Assembly: GCA_951394405.1 (NCBI GenBank)
Contig: OX596344.1
Coordinates: forward strand, 2,108,001-2,172,000
DNA length: 64,000 bases
Source of the DNA: Coprinellus micaceus
Taxonomy: Eukaryota > Basidiomycota > Agaricomycetes > Agaricales > Psathyrellaceae
Direction of reading: 5' to 3'
Position numbers and translations under genes: made by a program. Below are positions 32,921 to 43,350 of the stretch, piece by piece. Positions within the stretch are counted from its first letter, which is position 1. Each line of letters opens with the position of its first letter. The notes under the pieces were generated by a model that made no database searches, was not told the DNA's origin, and saw only the letters and a list, made by a program, of their open reading frames with translations.

Positions 32921-35900
32921 CTACCTCAGGGACCCATCAGAGACCAACAAATCTGCCAACCCCTGCAATCGCATTCTCAGAAAAAAGTCTGCGTCAACAA
33001 CATCCATAACAATGTACTGATCTTTGTCTGTACTCCCCCAATCTGGGACCATCAAGGCCCCACGAACGATATACTCAAGAGCAACCACAATGGAGTTTTC
33101 CACCTGCCTTGATCGGAGATGCTTGAATCGAAGGTGGACACCCCGGTCAAGGTTCGGCACCTGGTTAGGGGTCTGCAGGATGGGACGATCGAAAGGAAGG
33201 ACCAAGGCATACTGGCGCTCAACATCCTTGTGATCGGGGATGCCGAGAATGGAAAGAACTCGGCCAATTGTGTACTCCCCATTCCCAGCGTTGAACAGGG
33301 CGCAGTCGTAACGAGGGCGACCGTGGAAGGAGCAGTTGGCTCGAATGAAATCGGTTGCAGTCTGGGAATCCTCGAAAGAGGTGTAGACAGCCTTGGCAAC
33401 CTGGTACTTTGTCACCTAGATAATCGACGGAGGGTAGTGAGTGAGATGTCCTAGATTCCTACTTCAACACGATTAAGTCCAATACAACGCACCATTGTGG
33501 TCCCCGAAACTGACCAAGCACGCCCGCGCACCGAAAGGTCAGTGCGTATTTTGCGTGTCAGCTTTGCTGCAAGGTCGTTAAATGCTGGCAGATATTCTGG
33601 AAGCATCCCTTGGCTAGCATCCGCGAGCGACATGCGTGAGCCGGAGCCAGCGGTCACCCAGCGAGGGTCCGGAGATTCGGGTATGGTGGGGGCAACAAGA
33701 CCCTCCTCAAAGTCCGAGTCCGGGTCTACGCTCATTTCTGCCTCCTTATCCCTCTCCACCTGCGATTCATACCGCCTAATCCTCTGTTGGATGATCATGC
33801 CGACCAGCTCTTCATGCGTCATTCTTGCGATCTGGCAGTAAATCAGGTTATTAGGTTAACAAGGAGGGTGTGGACACGCAACTTGTTTCTCAACGTCCTT
33901 GAAGTTCGTCAACGCGTACTTCTCCTTTTGGCTCTTGTGCTTCTTCTCGCTGTACTTAGTGTTGAAATTGATGGTTGAGCCCTTGTTTTCAATGTCATCG
34001 AAGAGGTGGGCATGCGAATGGGCTTTAGGAAAGTTCCATTTCTTCGTGGGCTGAATCTCTGTATAGGCCTGGTGTGTTGTGTAAGTGAGTGAAGCGAAGT
34101 TGCCCAAAAGTTGCCGCCATTTATAACGCATAACCGTGGGGGGTGTGACGCACCTTGGCTTCACGGTCGAATCGTCTGAGCTCCTGCCGTCCCATTCTAA
34201 TTGTTGTAGTTGTGTGATTCCGCAGCGACGACCACATGTCGAGCTCTAAATAGCTGCGTGCAAGAGCGAGCCATTGATAACCTCGCTCATTGCTCTCCGG
34301 AAAGATGCAGTGTGAAGCGAAGATGATGATCTGAGTGGTGGTGACAGTGAGCAATGCGGGCGTAGGCATGGAGGTAGAACAGGAATATGATCTGCCGACA
34401 CATACCTTCGAAAGGTCTTCATATTTTCGGCCATCACAGTACTCATTGAATTCTGATATGTGAGTGAAATGAGCGAGGTCCCTCCATCGAGGCATATCTT
34501 GCAGACTATAAGTAAGAACTAAAGTTAGTGTGCGATGGATGCCAAAGTGGAAGACAGTCCTACTTTTTCTCGAAACAAGAGCTAAGTGTTCGGCGTTGTG
34601 TGCCACTCCCAGTCGCAGGGTCCTCGAGAATCTGGAGGAACTCCTTGAGAACATGCTTGCGGAATAAACCACTGTGGTAGGCGTGGAGACGATCCCAGGA
34701 AAGTGTAGCATAGGGGTCGGAGAAGGGGATTGACCAAAATGCATTCTGCAACGTGTCTTCAGCCATCTTGCAATCGTGAGGATGAATAGTACCAATTGGC
34801 GACTTACCTCAACCCTTCGAAGGCCAGCAGCCTTTAAGTCTTTCTCTCGCTCAGCCGCCGTTGGTTCTTCCTCGGCAGTATCGTATACGCTCTTCATTTT
34901 TTCGGTGGAACAGAGTTCGAGGCCACCCTCCAAAGCCGGCATTTCCTCGCTAGAAGCAAGGCAAACGGGGCATGGAAACCCACTTCCCATGCCACGAATC
35001 GCCGCCATCACGCACCTGCACCACCACAGTCAGTAAGGTTCAAAGGACAAGAAAAAAGCGAATGTATTTAATGGAAAAGGAAGCTCACTGTTCCTCGAAA
35101 TCTCCCGAGAGAATCAGGATAATGGGGTAAAGCCAGCGCTGAATCCCATCGCTGCACATATATGGGTACCCAAACTGGGTGAACTGTCGGAGCGATTCCA
35201 GAATCTCGGCAATACACGCATGCCACACGACTCGCTTGAAGTCGACGAACGGCTTCTTTCCGGACTTGTCGTTGTCTTCGGGGACCTGAAATTTCATCCA
35301 TTAGGCATGTATCTGCTGTATATACCCCAAAAGCAAAACTCCGGACATACAATCGGAATCAACCCAACCATCCTCCCTCCGCCCAATCCCTCGCCGTTGC
35401 AAATGTGGGCGGGAAGATTGGCACACCGGAGATACACCGGATACCCCTTCTTCGTACCCATTGTAGACAACTTAGTTTTGTCGGCATAGAAGATGATGCA
35501 AAAGGGAGCTGCTGGCTGGCCGTCCCACTGCGGAAGCGAGCTCTAAGGGGCAGACTGAGCCTACAATATGCTGGAATAGGCGAGGAACTCACCTGGATCT
35601 CCCACCAGCGATTTGCCGTCCAAGGCTCATTTATGAAGCGCTCGAAACCCCGGCCGTCATGACGGAAAAGCTGCTCAGCGTCCCAATAAAACTCATCCTT
35701 CAATTCCGGGTCATGCAGCAGACTTTTTACCCAGTCCCAGCCCTTAATACACCACAGCGGAAACACAATATGTTCGCCTTTATACGTCGCAGGAATGTCG
35801 GCCTGCTGGAGCTAGTGTACAACAACAGCGAGTATATTAGTTACATACAACAAACTAGCAATTACAGGAGACGTACACCTTGGCCGTACCGATCCGTTGC

Positions 35901-36834
35901 CGACTTCCAAGTCTCCTTGACCTGGCGAGCATCCAGAAGTGAGAACTGTTGAGGTGCGGCGATGATCTTGAGGACAATAGAAATAAATTCGTTCATCTTC
36001 GACTCGTTGAGGTTTGCGGACTGCATGAGCCGGGCGAACTCAAAGTCAATCTGCGAGTTAAATGGCGTCCACGGGAAGTCAGGGCCATAAGAGTCGTCTG
36101 GGTCTGTAGATGCAGTGCTCTTGCTGGTTGAGGGCGCGTGGTCGGTGCCCTGGTTGGCACGTTTGTGCTTCTGCTTGGGCAGCTGCGTGGTGTAGCTATC
36201 GTATGGGCAGTATCGAGTGCGCTTGCGGCTGGCATTGAGAGGGTGCGGTATGATCTTGATATCGTCAACATGCGGCGCACGATGGAGCTGTTCCTCTGCC
36301 GTTTCTTCCCAGGTCTGAGGTGTGTCGACGCGGCTAGAGCTGTCCGGATGGGGAGTGGATACCTGATAGTCGGCATGGAAGGAGGAGTCGGCGAGCGAGC
36401 TTATGCCACGGTCACTGTGGAATGTGCCAGTGGGAGGGAGGGATGTTGCATGCGACGAATAGACTCCTAGACATGATAATTAAGCTAAAATCGCGCGCCG
36501 AAACTTGCAGATACTCACCAAGGGGGTCATACATATACCCGGGGTCCATGCTAGTCTCCACCTGGGTAACTGGGCGCTGGGTGCCAATAAGGGCATCGTC
36601 GTACTCGTAATCGTCACCTACTAAAGAACGATTCATTCTTCAGCAACCGTAGGTAGACGAGGGGTTCTCACCATCGGAGGTCGCTGTGAGAAGGGTGGAT
36701 GGTCCTCCTCTCTCCAAGCTCCCGACCTTCTTCTGGCAACTAGCATAATGCCTGCTAAAGCCAGATTTCAGGAAGTAGCCCTCACATAGTTGGCACTGCG
36801 TGGTGGCCCCCTTAGTACGACGGCGCCCACTCAT
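32921..36834 (-). CDS. Plavaka transposase, multi-exon
   Basis: Start at 36,832-36,834. The N-terminal zinc finger reads CQLCEGYFLKSGFSRHYASC (C-x2-C, H-x3-C). Successive exons then carry FNSQIDFEFARLMQSANLN, VFPLWCIKGWDWVKSLLHDP, FYWDAEQLFRHDG, CIIFYADKTKLSTMGTKKGY with VYLRCANLP, a second Cys pair in FPCPVCLASSEEMP, FSDPYATLSWDRLHAYHSGL, FRKHVL, MLPEYLPAFNDLAAKLTRKI and a C-terminus with DADFFLRM, stopping at 32,921. This order is that of Plavaka (CMC superfamily) transposases of Agaricomycetes. The frame switches all coincide with GT-AG boundaries that I checked roughly, and no internal lesion is obvious, so the element may be active or recently active. Exact introns need transcript support. 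Confidence 0.8.
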
Positions 36835-37340
36835 AGCACAAGCCGACGAGCGATTGAAGAGGGAATGAGGAGAGATGTGAAGAGAGCGTCGTTGTTTCAA
36901 GTTGAATTGCCATCTTATCACACGGCAATATTATCGGTTCGACTTCGGCCTTAACGGCGTAACCTAGGCACTCACAAGGCACTGGCCAGACCCCATAAGG
37001 CTGGGCCCAGCTCGGCAAGACGGCGTCACCTTACCAGAGAGGGCGGAGACTTAAAAGGCGGCTTATCTGGCATGTCAGTGATCTTATCAGGCCGATTGCC
37101 TTGTAAGGCATCTGGCAGATTTCCGACACCCGTTGGACGGTGGAAGCACCGATAACACAAAATCCCTTGATAAACCCCTCTGTGGTCGCAATTTTCCAAA
37201 CCTCGATTTCAAACACAGAAATACAGTAGAATAGGTGTATTTGAACATCACTATATGATTTTAAATCCCCGATAGTTGCCAACAAGGCAAAGGCAGGCCG
37301 TTCGCAAATTCACTGTCCCGTTGGACGGTGGATCACTGTA

Positions 37341-37725
37341 CCTGCCGCAATTCTTGAAAAAAGTTTGGGTTGCTGCTAGAGCCCGCCTTCTTTGTCTTGA
37401 GTCCTAAAACCCCCTACACGATAGCGGCAGCGGAATATAGCTGAAAAATGGGTAACCAAGAAGCCCACAGACCTTTCTCTTTTCATCTTCGCCTCTGCGA
37501 GGTCGAAAAGCAGCGGAGTCACAGGAGTGTTTGCCTGTTGCACAAGAGCAAGTGTCCATCTGCGGCTCTGTGGTCAAATCCTGGAGCCATTGAGGTGGAT
37601 CTTTAGGGGGGATTGCCTGCGACAAAGCAGCTAATTGCACGCACTGGGAAATGTTTGTCCGGTTTAGGGACAGTTTCGAAAGGGAGGGTATCCAGAGAAG
37701 ACGAGGTGTCTTGAGGGGGGATCAT
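37341..37725 (-). pseudogene. NYY-family copy C, exons 1-2
   Basis: Exon 1 (37,473-37,725) starts MIPPQDTSSSLDTLPFET and matches copy A. A frameshift separates the HFPV part from the later 'QWLQDLTTEPQMDT' part, and the spliced phase is off by one. Exon 2 encodes GVLGLKTKKAGSSSNPNFFQ then ELRQ, as in copy A. The GT donor after ELRQ is formed by bases 37,341-37,340, where the mariner-like element begins. Exon 3 is 10.9 kb away at 26,440. Confidence 0.65.
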
Positions 37726-37880
37726 TGAGAAGTGTGAAATAAGCACTTTGGGCGCGATGTCGACGTCAATGATACGCGGGTCGACCCAGTTCGGTACAAA
37801 GATCCCACAGTCATATCGATGAGGACGAGAACGGTAAAGTCTAAAGCAACCTGCCCCTGTAATTTGAGGCGCGTCGATCT

Positions 37881-37910
37881 GTTTGCGCGTCTTATAGGGT
37901 TTCAAGCATC
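37881..37910 (+). repeat. Junction motif, copy 4 (diverged)
   Basis: GTTTGCGCGTCTTATAGGGT, then TTCAAGCATCCCCC. The sequence that follows is closely shared, inverted, with the stretch inside copy 5. Confidence 0.6.
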
Positions 37911-38600
37911 CCCCGACGTCATCTCCCTTTTTGATTGACTGGCGCCCTCTGATGCGCCTTTCGCCGACGCCGGGGCCGATCGTCTTTGTCTTCGGGACGT
38001 TCTTTGGGAAGATCAACTGCCGAACGAAGGTCCGACTCCGACGCGCTTGACACGCCGCGTGCGTGCCTGGCGAAGGGGTCGGTCGTGACTCCTCACTTCA
38101 CTTCTCCTCAGCGTCATTCAGCGTCCCTAGCCTCGCTGCCCTTCTTCTCCTTCCCTCATCTTTACTCTCGGCCGACGACGCCCATACATCCACACCACCG
38201 CACGCCCACTACCCCCCTGCACACCGCGCCACGCTATCCCATTTCCGCCTAGCCCAACGCACGCACACGCCATTCATTCGTTCTTTGAATCGTTCATTGA
38301 ATCATATCGACCATCGATTAGCGTCATCCTAATCAAAGCCTCAGCCACTCGCCGTCGCTCTGGGTATCGAGAAACACGAGGCACCCCCCATATAAGCATC
38401 GACCATTCCACCCAAGCGCCGACTGAAAGGCTCTTTGTTCTTTGTCCTTGACCGCCACCACTGCCAGCGCCAGCGTCTACCTGTCCTCTCCTCCTTTCCT
38501 CGCCCCTCCTATCTGTTCCTTCGTTGGAGGACCGGGACCGTATTCAGCGTATAGAACGTCGTTCTACCTCTACACCTCTACACCACAGCAAGTCGAAGGC
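37911..38600 (+). repeat. R block 4 (5' portion only), next to a zinc-protein gene
   Basis: Close to the first 0.7 kb of R block 5 (inverted, 45.4-46.1 kb) and to the 5' part of R block 3. It includes the TATA-like CCATATAAGC, the CGACCATTCCACCCAAGCGC stretch and TTCTTTGTCC. It stops near 38,600, where the cysteine-rich gene begins, so it may serve as that gene's promoter. Confidence 0.65.
38391..38396 (+). promoter_or_regulatory. TATA-like box of R block 4
   Basis: TATAAG in CCATATAAGCATC, conserved in position in R block 3 (22,656) and R block 5 (minus, 45,786-45,793 as CTTATAAG). It lies about 240 bp upstream of the first plausible ATG of the zinc-protein gene. Confidence 0.45.
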
Positions 38601-38627
38601 CTGCCAGGGAGAAAGGAGAAAGCACGA

Positions 38628-39521
38628 TGCGCTCGCCACTTACAATCTCAAGTTTCGTCGGGTCTGGTGCGTACCCTCTCCCCTGTTCATTCACTGGAGT
38701 GTGTAACTGACGAGCTCACACCCCTTCTCCCTGCCCTTCGGCCCTGCTCTGCCCACTCTACTTCACCTTCTGTCGCTGCGCACTGCCCTCATCGACAACT
38801 ATCACCACCCCCCCCCCCCCCCGCCTTCGCCTCCACCCCGCCTTTACCCAATCAAGCCACCACAACCCCCCTGCCAAGCTCCAAACCTCTCGTCAAACGC
38901 CGGCGGCTCGGCCTCCTCGAATCTCCCCTCAACACCCTCCCGTCCTCCAACGTCCCCCAACTCGACCAGGTATTAAAAGTCAAACCCAACCAAACCTGTG
39001 TATCGTGCTACAAGTCCCTCGCCATCCTCCCCCCGTCCCAAGTCGCTGAGTGTTCGAGGTGCCAGGCTTCGATGTGCACCATATGTTCGAGGACGTGTAC
39101 TGCTTTACCTCCTCGGGCGCCTACGTCCACAGCTGCGGCTGCGGCGCCATGCCCACCCGGACCTTTAGACCGAGGAGGAGAGGAGAGGAGGGTCGTGCGT
39201 CGGCTACCTAGGAGAGGGAGGCGGGGTGTACCACAACTGCGGTCCGTACCGACTCAACCTCAAATCCTCGACTGCAGTATGGAAGACCTTACGGAGGAGG
39301 GTGCGGTCTGCCCTGATGGGACGACCCGGGGTGGGCATGTACCCGAAATCCATAGGCGAGACTCGAACGCGAGCGATGGGTACCGGCACCCCAACGTGAG
39401 CGAAAGGGGAGACCGGGAGAAGGAGAGAGGGGGCTGTGGACGGGTGGTGTGTAAGGGATGTGCGGTGGAGGATGTATGTGGGGGTGGCGTGGCGTGTCGG
39501 GGGTGTGTGGAGGGGAGGTAG
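38628..39521 (+). CDS. Cysteine-rich, RING-like zinc-binding protein
   Basis: An open frame runs to the stop at 39,519-39,521. A low-complexity Pro/Ser/Thr region contains a 15-base C homopolymer near 38,808-38,822. Then come LVKRRRLGLLESPLN and a zinc-binding cluster: CVSCYKSLAILPPSQVAECS, RCQASMCTICSRTC. The end is another Cys/His-type cluster (CGRVVCKGC ... GGGVACRGC). The spacing suggests a treble-clef or RING-like fold. The middle (39,110-39,420) reads poorly and may hide one or two introns. The start is uncertain: ATG at 38,626-38,628 would need splicing into the main frame. Ubiquitin-ligase function is only a guess. Confidence 0.5.
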   Translation, partial: CARHLQSQVSSGLVRTLSPVHSLECVTDELTPLLPALRPCSAHSTSPSVAAHCPHRQLSPPPPPPAFASTPPLPNQATTTPLPSSKPLVKRRRLGLLESPLNTLPSSNVPQLDQVLKVKPNQTCVSCYKSLAILPPSQVAECSRCQASMCTICSRTCTALPPRAPTSTAAAAAPCPPGPLDRGGEERRVVRRLPRRGRRGVPQLRSVPTQPQILDCSMEDLTEEGAVCPDGTTRGGHVPEIHRRDSNASDGYRHPNVSERGDREKERGGCGRVVCKGCAVEDVCGGGVACRGCVEGR

Positions 39522-40650
39522 GAGAGGGTGAGGGGTGTTAGGGGAGAGGGGAGATGGGAGGGAGGAGGGGAGGAGGAGGGGGTTTAGGTATCGGTATAAG
39601 TCATCAAGTCACCGTGGACTCTCCTATTCTATTCTATCGTACGGCTTCGTCTTCGTCTCCCATCCTCCTCTAGCATTCGTTCCTTTCACTGGTGTCTCGG
39701 TTTAACTATGCATATGCGCATACACGTTCTTTCTCTTTGCTATGTTGCATGGATACGGTTTATAGATGTTATATATTCGCGTGCAGGCCTTTTATGTACC
39801 TTGCGGTACCCATCGACAGACGACCTCTTATATTTCGCGCTAAGCTTTTATCTTGCGGTACCCATCCACAGAGCTCTTACATAGTCTATTATATCCTACG
39901 TACGTTCGTTCGTGGGTTCCGATAATCACTTGCCCTCCCGTTACCTCCTCACGAGATCTTGTGTTCGGTGACAGAGGCACGCCGTCTGGCGTAGTTTGGT
40001 TTTACTATAAGCTTTTATGTTATCCGTTATCCTGGTCTAATCTGCGTATGTTACGGTATGCACCACGTACATGTCCCTACGTCCCCCAGGGGAGTGGGGA
40101 GAGGAGGCGTTGTATCCGTGCATTAGTGCGTCTACGACTGTAGCTATTTGTGACTACGACTACGTCGACTGCTCAGTCCGAGAGCAGATTGGAAGTGCGA
40201 CTGAGTAATGTTTACCTCCCGAAGGCGGGTAGCGGAGTCGGGTGATTAGGTGGGGAACCGGTGAGTAATCTCACGGCCGGCGGGATCTTGGATGGTTCGA
40301 ATCAAGTTCGAATGAGGAGGCGGAGGCGGAAGCGGATGGAATGGGCAAAGAATCAAGGTTAGGTCATGTAATTGCAACAGGGAGGTAAGTACCATTGACA
40401 CAGTGTAATGGCGGAGGGGGGAGGTGCTTTGTCATTCAGAGGATCGTTGGTCCCTTTGGTTGTTGTCATTGTATGGGGGTGGCTTCAATGGATAAGACAG
40501 AGAAAAAGGTTGGTGGGTCGATATGTGGCTTTGAATGGGAGTGGCGAGGATTCTATATATTGATAGTAGATTTAAAGCGGGGCACAGAGAACACCACCAG
40601 GCTTAGTACACCAGCCATCGAGTCCCTCGCTACCAGCCTCAATAATCGAT
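39522..40650. other. Spacer with a short direct repeat
   Basis: No gene seen. A direct repeat CTTGCGGTACCCATC occurs at about 39,799 and 39,851. The last part leads into the gene Y promoter (CTATATATTG at about 40,552-40,561). Confidence 0.45.
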
Positions 40651-40703
40651 CGGCCACCCACCACGAATCCGACTTAGTCGTCGCCCGCGTCCGATAGAAT
40701 TCG

Positions 40704-41078
40704 ATGCCATCACTTACACCCAGCGGGCTCAGTGCCTCTTTAGATGAGACATACCTGGTACTCTTCCAATCTATGAAACCGACGATCCGCCAACGCATCA
40801 AAAGGGGTGTTAGGCGCTTGAAGAAACAGATACGGAAGAACGTGATTGAGGGCGTGCCGAGGCGTATTGAGAGATTGAGGGGGGTTGAGTGGGTTACTGC
40901 GCCGTCTATTTTAGGAATCGGAGGGGGTAAGGGGGAGGGGGAGGGAAATACTGGGGGAGAGGAGGAGGAGGAGGGTGAGGAAGGGGATGAGTGGAAGACG
41001 GCGCCTACGGGGGCGGTCAGTGTGTTCTCTATTGGGGAACTTTTGGCGGCTGATACCGCCAGTGCGACTCTGGGATGA
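40704..41078 (+). CDS. Gene Y, right copy: small basic/acidic protein
   Basis: A 124-codon frame from an ATG whose context (TTCGATG) is conserved in the left arm. The N-terminal half is basic and helical (RIKRGVRRLKKQIRKNVIEG, VPRRIERLRGVEW). It is followed by a Gly/Glu-rich acidic tract and a mildly hydrophobic end (GAVSVFSIGELLAADTASA). A TATA-like CTATATATTG lies about 150 bp upstream. No domain recognised. The conserved N-terminal residues between two diverged arms (many silent third-base changes) support it as a real gene. Confidence 0.55.
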   Translation: MPSLTPSGLSASLDETYLVLFQSMKPTIRQRIKRGVRRLKKQIRKNVIEGVPRRIERLRGVEWVTAPSILGIGGGKGEGEGNTGGEEEEEGEEGDEWKTAPTGAVSVFSIGELLAADTASATLG

Positions 41079-41329
41079 TCCTGTAATATTGTAGCTTTCC
41101 CCTTGCAGAGGCTCTCTTTACCGTATAAACGCGCCTGTACTTTCTAGCTGTTCGTCTCTTGCCACCCTCGTCTGTCTGACGGATTTAATCACTATCTCTC
41201 CAATCCCCACACGTACTCGAATTTCATTACATTTGAATATACCCCTCATTTATTCCCCGAACTCCTCGCATTCCCGGCACTCTGGAGAACCCTCCTCCTT
41301 GTCGTTCCTCGGGCCCTTGAATTTAGGCG

Positions 41330-42500
41330 CCCAACCCGTCCTATCGGTGATGTCATCACCGTGACCGCCGGTTCCGTTTAAGGGAAAATGATGGATACAC
41401 GTGTCGGACGCTTGCATGAGGGCAGGCTGCCGCGAGGAAGCGGGGTCTCCTCGAGAGCTGATATCCCGTTCATGCTGCTAAATTGTCTCCTCCGATCCGT
41501 GAGGATTTGTACCCTTCTCTCCTCCTCGCGGCGATTCGGTGCACACCCCTAGAAACACGTCAAGCCGACTTGAATGTTCGCAACCTCCAACGTGATTCCG
41601 ATTCATCGACTAAAGACGGACTAACGAGCACATCTGCCCGCTGACGGAGGCCCGAACTGACGACTATCGACGACCTGGTTCTCTCGCAACCGATCAAACT
41701 TCCTTTCAACCGTGGCCCACGCCTCCAAACCTCTTAACGATGCCGCCCCTGACGAGCTTAGCACTGAGCTGGACCGACACAGGATGGAACGGAAGACGCT
41801 GGAGGCTTGGAAATGGATCTTGGAGCCGCATGGGAAGGATGGACGGCGATGTTCGACCCATCGATGCGGTCCAGCAAATTCGAACGTTCGGCCAGTCTCC
41901 AACTGAACACACCCTATGCTCGGCTCTCGCCCGCCCGGCCCAAGCCCGCCCACGAACGCCCCCTCATCGGCCTCACTCCCTTCTTGCGCCCAGTTCTATG
42001 CCTGCTACGTTGGGGAGGATTGACTCGACGTCTTTCAGGCGGTGGGACCGACTAAAAGGAGTATCTTGGAATGTTGAGGGCCCTCTGGATGGATGTGTTC
42101 GATCGAATGAGAGTGGGAGGATCAGGGTCAACGAGATAGGCTGGCCTGGGGGACGAGAATGACTGGCTGCTGGATCAGCATGCGCACTTCGGGTCTCCCC
42201 CTCAACCCCCTGAACCGCTCCCGTATCCGACCGTTCGACGCACTTCAACGCTTCCATGGCTACTTTTTCTGGGTCTCTGGCTACGATCTCCTTCGAGGAA
42301 ACGCGGTTCTTCCCCCTGCTTTTTAGGCTCTCCAGACGAAACAACTGCCCTAGAGGCAATGTACCGCCAACCGTCCCCCTCGGTTCACTTCTCAACCCTC
42401 AACCGGTTCTGGCTGCCCGCGGACGGGAGGGTTCAGCCAATGTTCGAGTTGAACTTTGGCGGCCTGCCTCACGCTGGTCAAAGGACTTTCTGGAGGGTTG
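41330..42500 (+). pseudogene. Gene X remnant (right arm)
   Basis: Counterpart of 4.0-5.3 kb: peptides NDAAPDELSTELDRHRME and LLRWGGLTRRLSGGG match left-arm peptides in the same order. Stops and frame changes interrupt every reading of it. Family not recognised. Confidence 0.35.
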
Positions 42501-43350
42501 ACTAGGGACCAGGGGAATGGGGCAGGCTGCCATGGCGTGCCAGAGACTAGGGATCCGAGAATACTGTCAAGCTCAGCCTTCGAAACAGCGCGCTGAGAGC
42601 AACGTCGTCCCTCCGATCCAGCAGCCTGGTACGCGATGTAACTCTTGTCTCATCCAGACTCGAGGATGGGGAATAAGTATTCGTTCCTCTATACATCGTT
42701 GTGCCATAGTGGGTTCGCGAGTGGGCTTCGTTATCAGCTGGTCCCCTGTGGATGTAGGCTCAACTTCAGTCAATCGGCTACCCAACGAATTGGGACTTTG
42801 GTGCCGCGGGGCATCATGAGGCTGTAAGCTCGATGGAAGGAAGACCTTGGGCGTTACCCCACAGACTGAAAGCGTTCCACGAACGCTAACGGCTGTGGCG
42901 ATGGCAAAGCAGGATTTAGGGCCTTCGACACTTACCGGCTATCCAAACTCGCCACCCGATCCAGGGCAGAGGTGAAATTCCACAGGCGAGGGATGTGCCT
43001 TCCAGGATCCTGCAGGCGCTATCTTGCTGTTTGTAGTGGCGCCTTGGCTTTTGGATTCTACACCCTCGCAATACGGGTTGAGTCGCGCGTGGCTTTGACA
43101 GCGGCACACTCCCAAGCATTCTAGAATGGTGGCTAGCCCTCTTCGCTTTGAAGGATACGGAACAGGATTGAAGACCGTCGCCAAGTTCAAGACACGCCCT
43201 CCATTTCGACCATTCATTGCCCGGCAATAACACCATCATCTTGTCATGTGCAACCGCGCCCGGCATATTTAACCCCAGTCACGAGTTTCGACCTGCGCTC
43301 TGTTTCTTGCTCTCTTGACATCCTCCACCTCCATCTAGAGTTGCTCGACG

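Larger units (their letters stand above)
26983..37128 (-). mobile_element. Plavaka-type DNA transposon, about 10.1 kb, two genes
   Basis: Both ends read TGTCGGAAATC (inverted). The bases CC flank each side, consistent with a 2-bp target duplication, although that is too short to be sure. Sub-terminal regions (27,000-27,240 and 36,940-37,110) are packed with GCCTTATnAGGC- and CCTTATAAGG-like palindromes, as expected for transposase binding sites. The element carries a Plavaka transposase (32,921-36,834) and a second, unnamed gene (27,820-30,364), both on the minus strand. A tRNA-like sequence lies near the left end. Confidence 0.8.
26558..37338. mobile_element. Tc1/mariner-like non-autonomous element, itself split by the Plavaka element
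   Basis: Outside the Plavaka element, the remaining outer sequence is about 425 bp (left) plus 210 bp (right), bounded by perfect 26-bp inverted ends next to TA. No transposase is visible in this outer part, so before the second insertion it was probably a MITE of about 640 bp. Short inner echoes of the terminal sequence (CGTTGGACGGTGG at 37,131-37,143) suggest sub-terminal repeats. Confidence 0.75.

Noticed and set aside
26983..37128. KDZ/Zisupton element with a TET/JBP dioxygenase cargo
   Set aside because: The transposase peptides (zinc finger at the N-terminus, SDPYATLSWDRLHAYH-type block) fit Plavaka better, and the second gene shows no H-x-D dioxygenase pattern.
40280..40310. B-box-like GGTTCGAATCA
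   Set aside because: No A-box or cloverleaf upstream at tRNA spacing; a second TTCGAAT next to it suggests chance.
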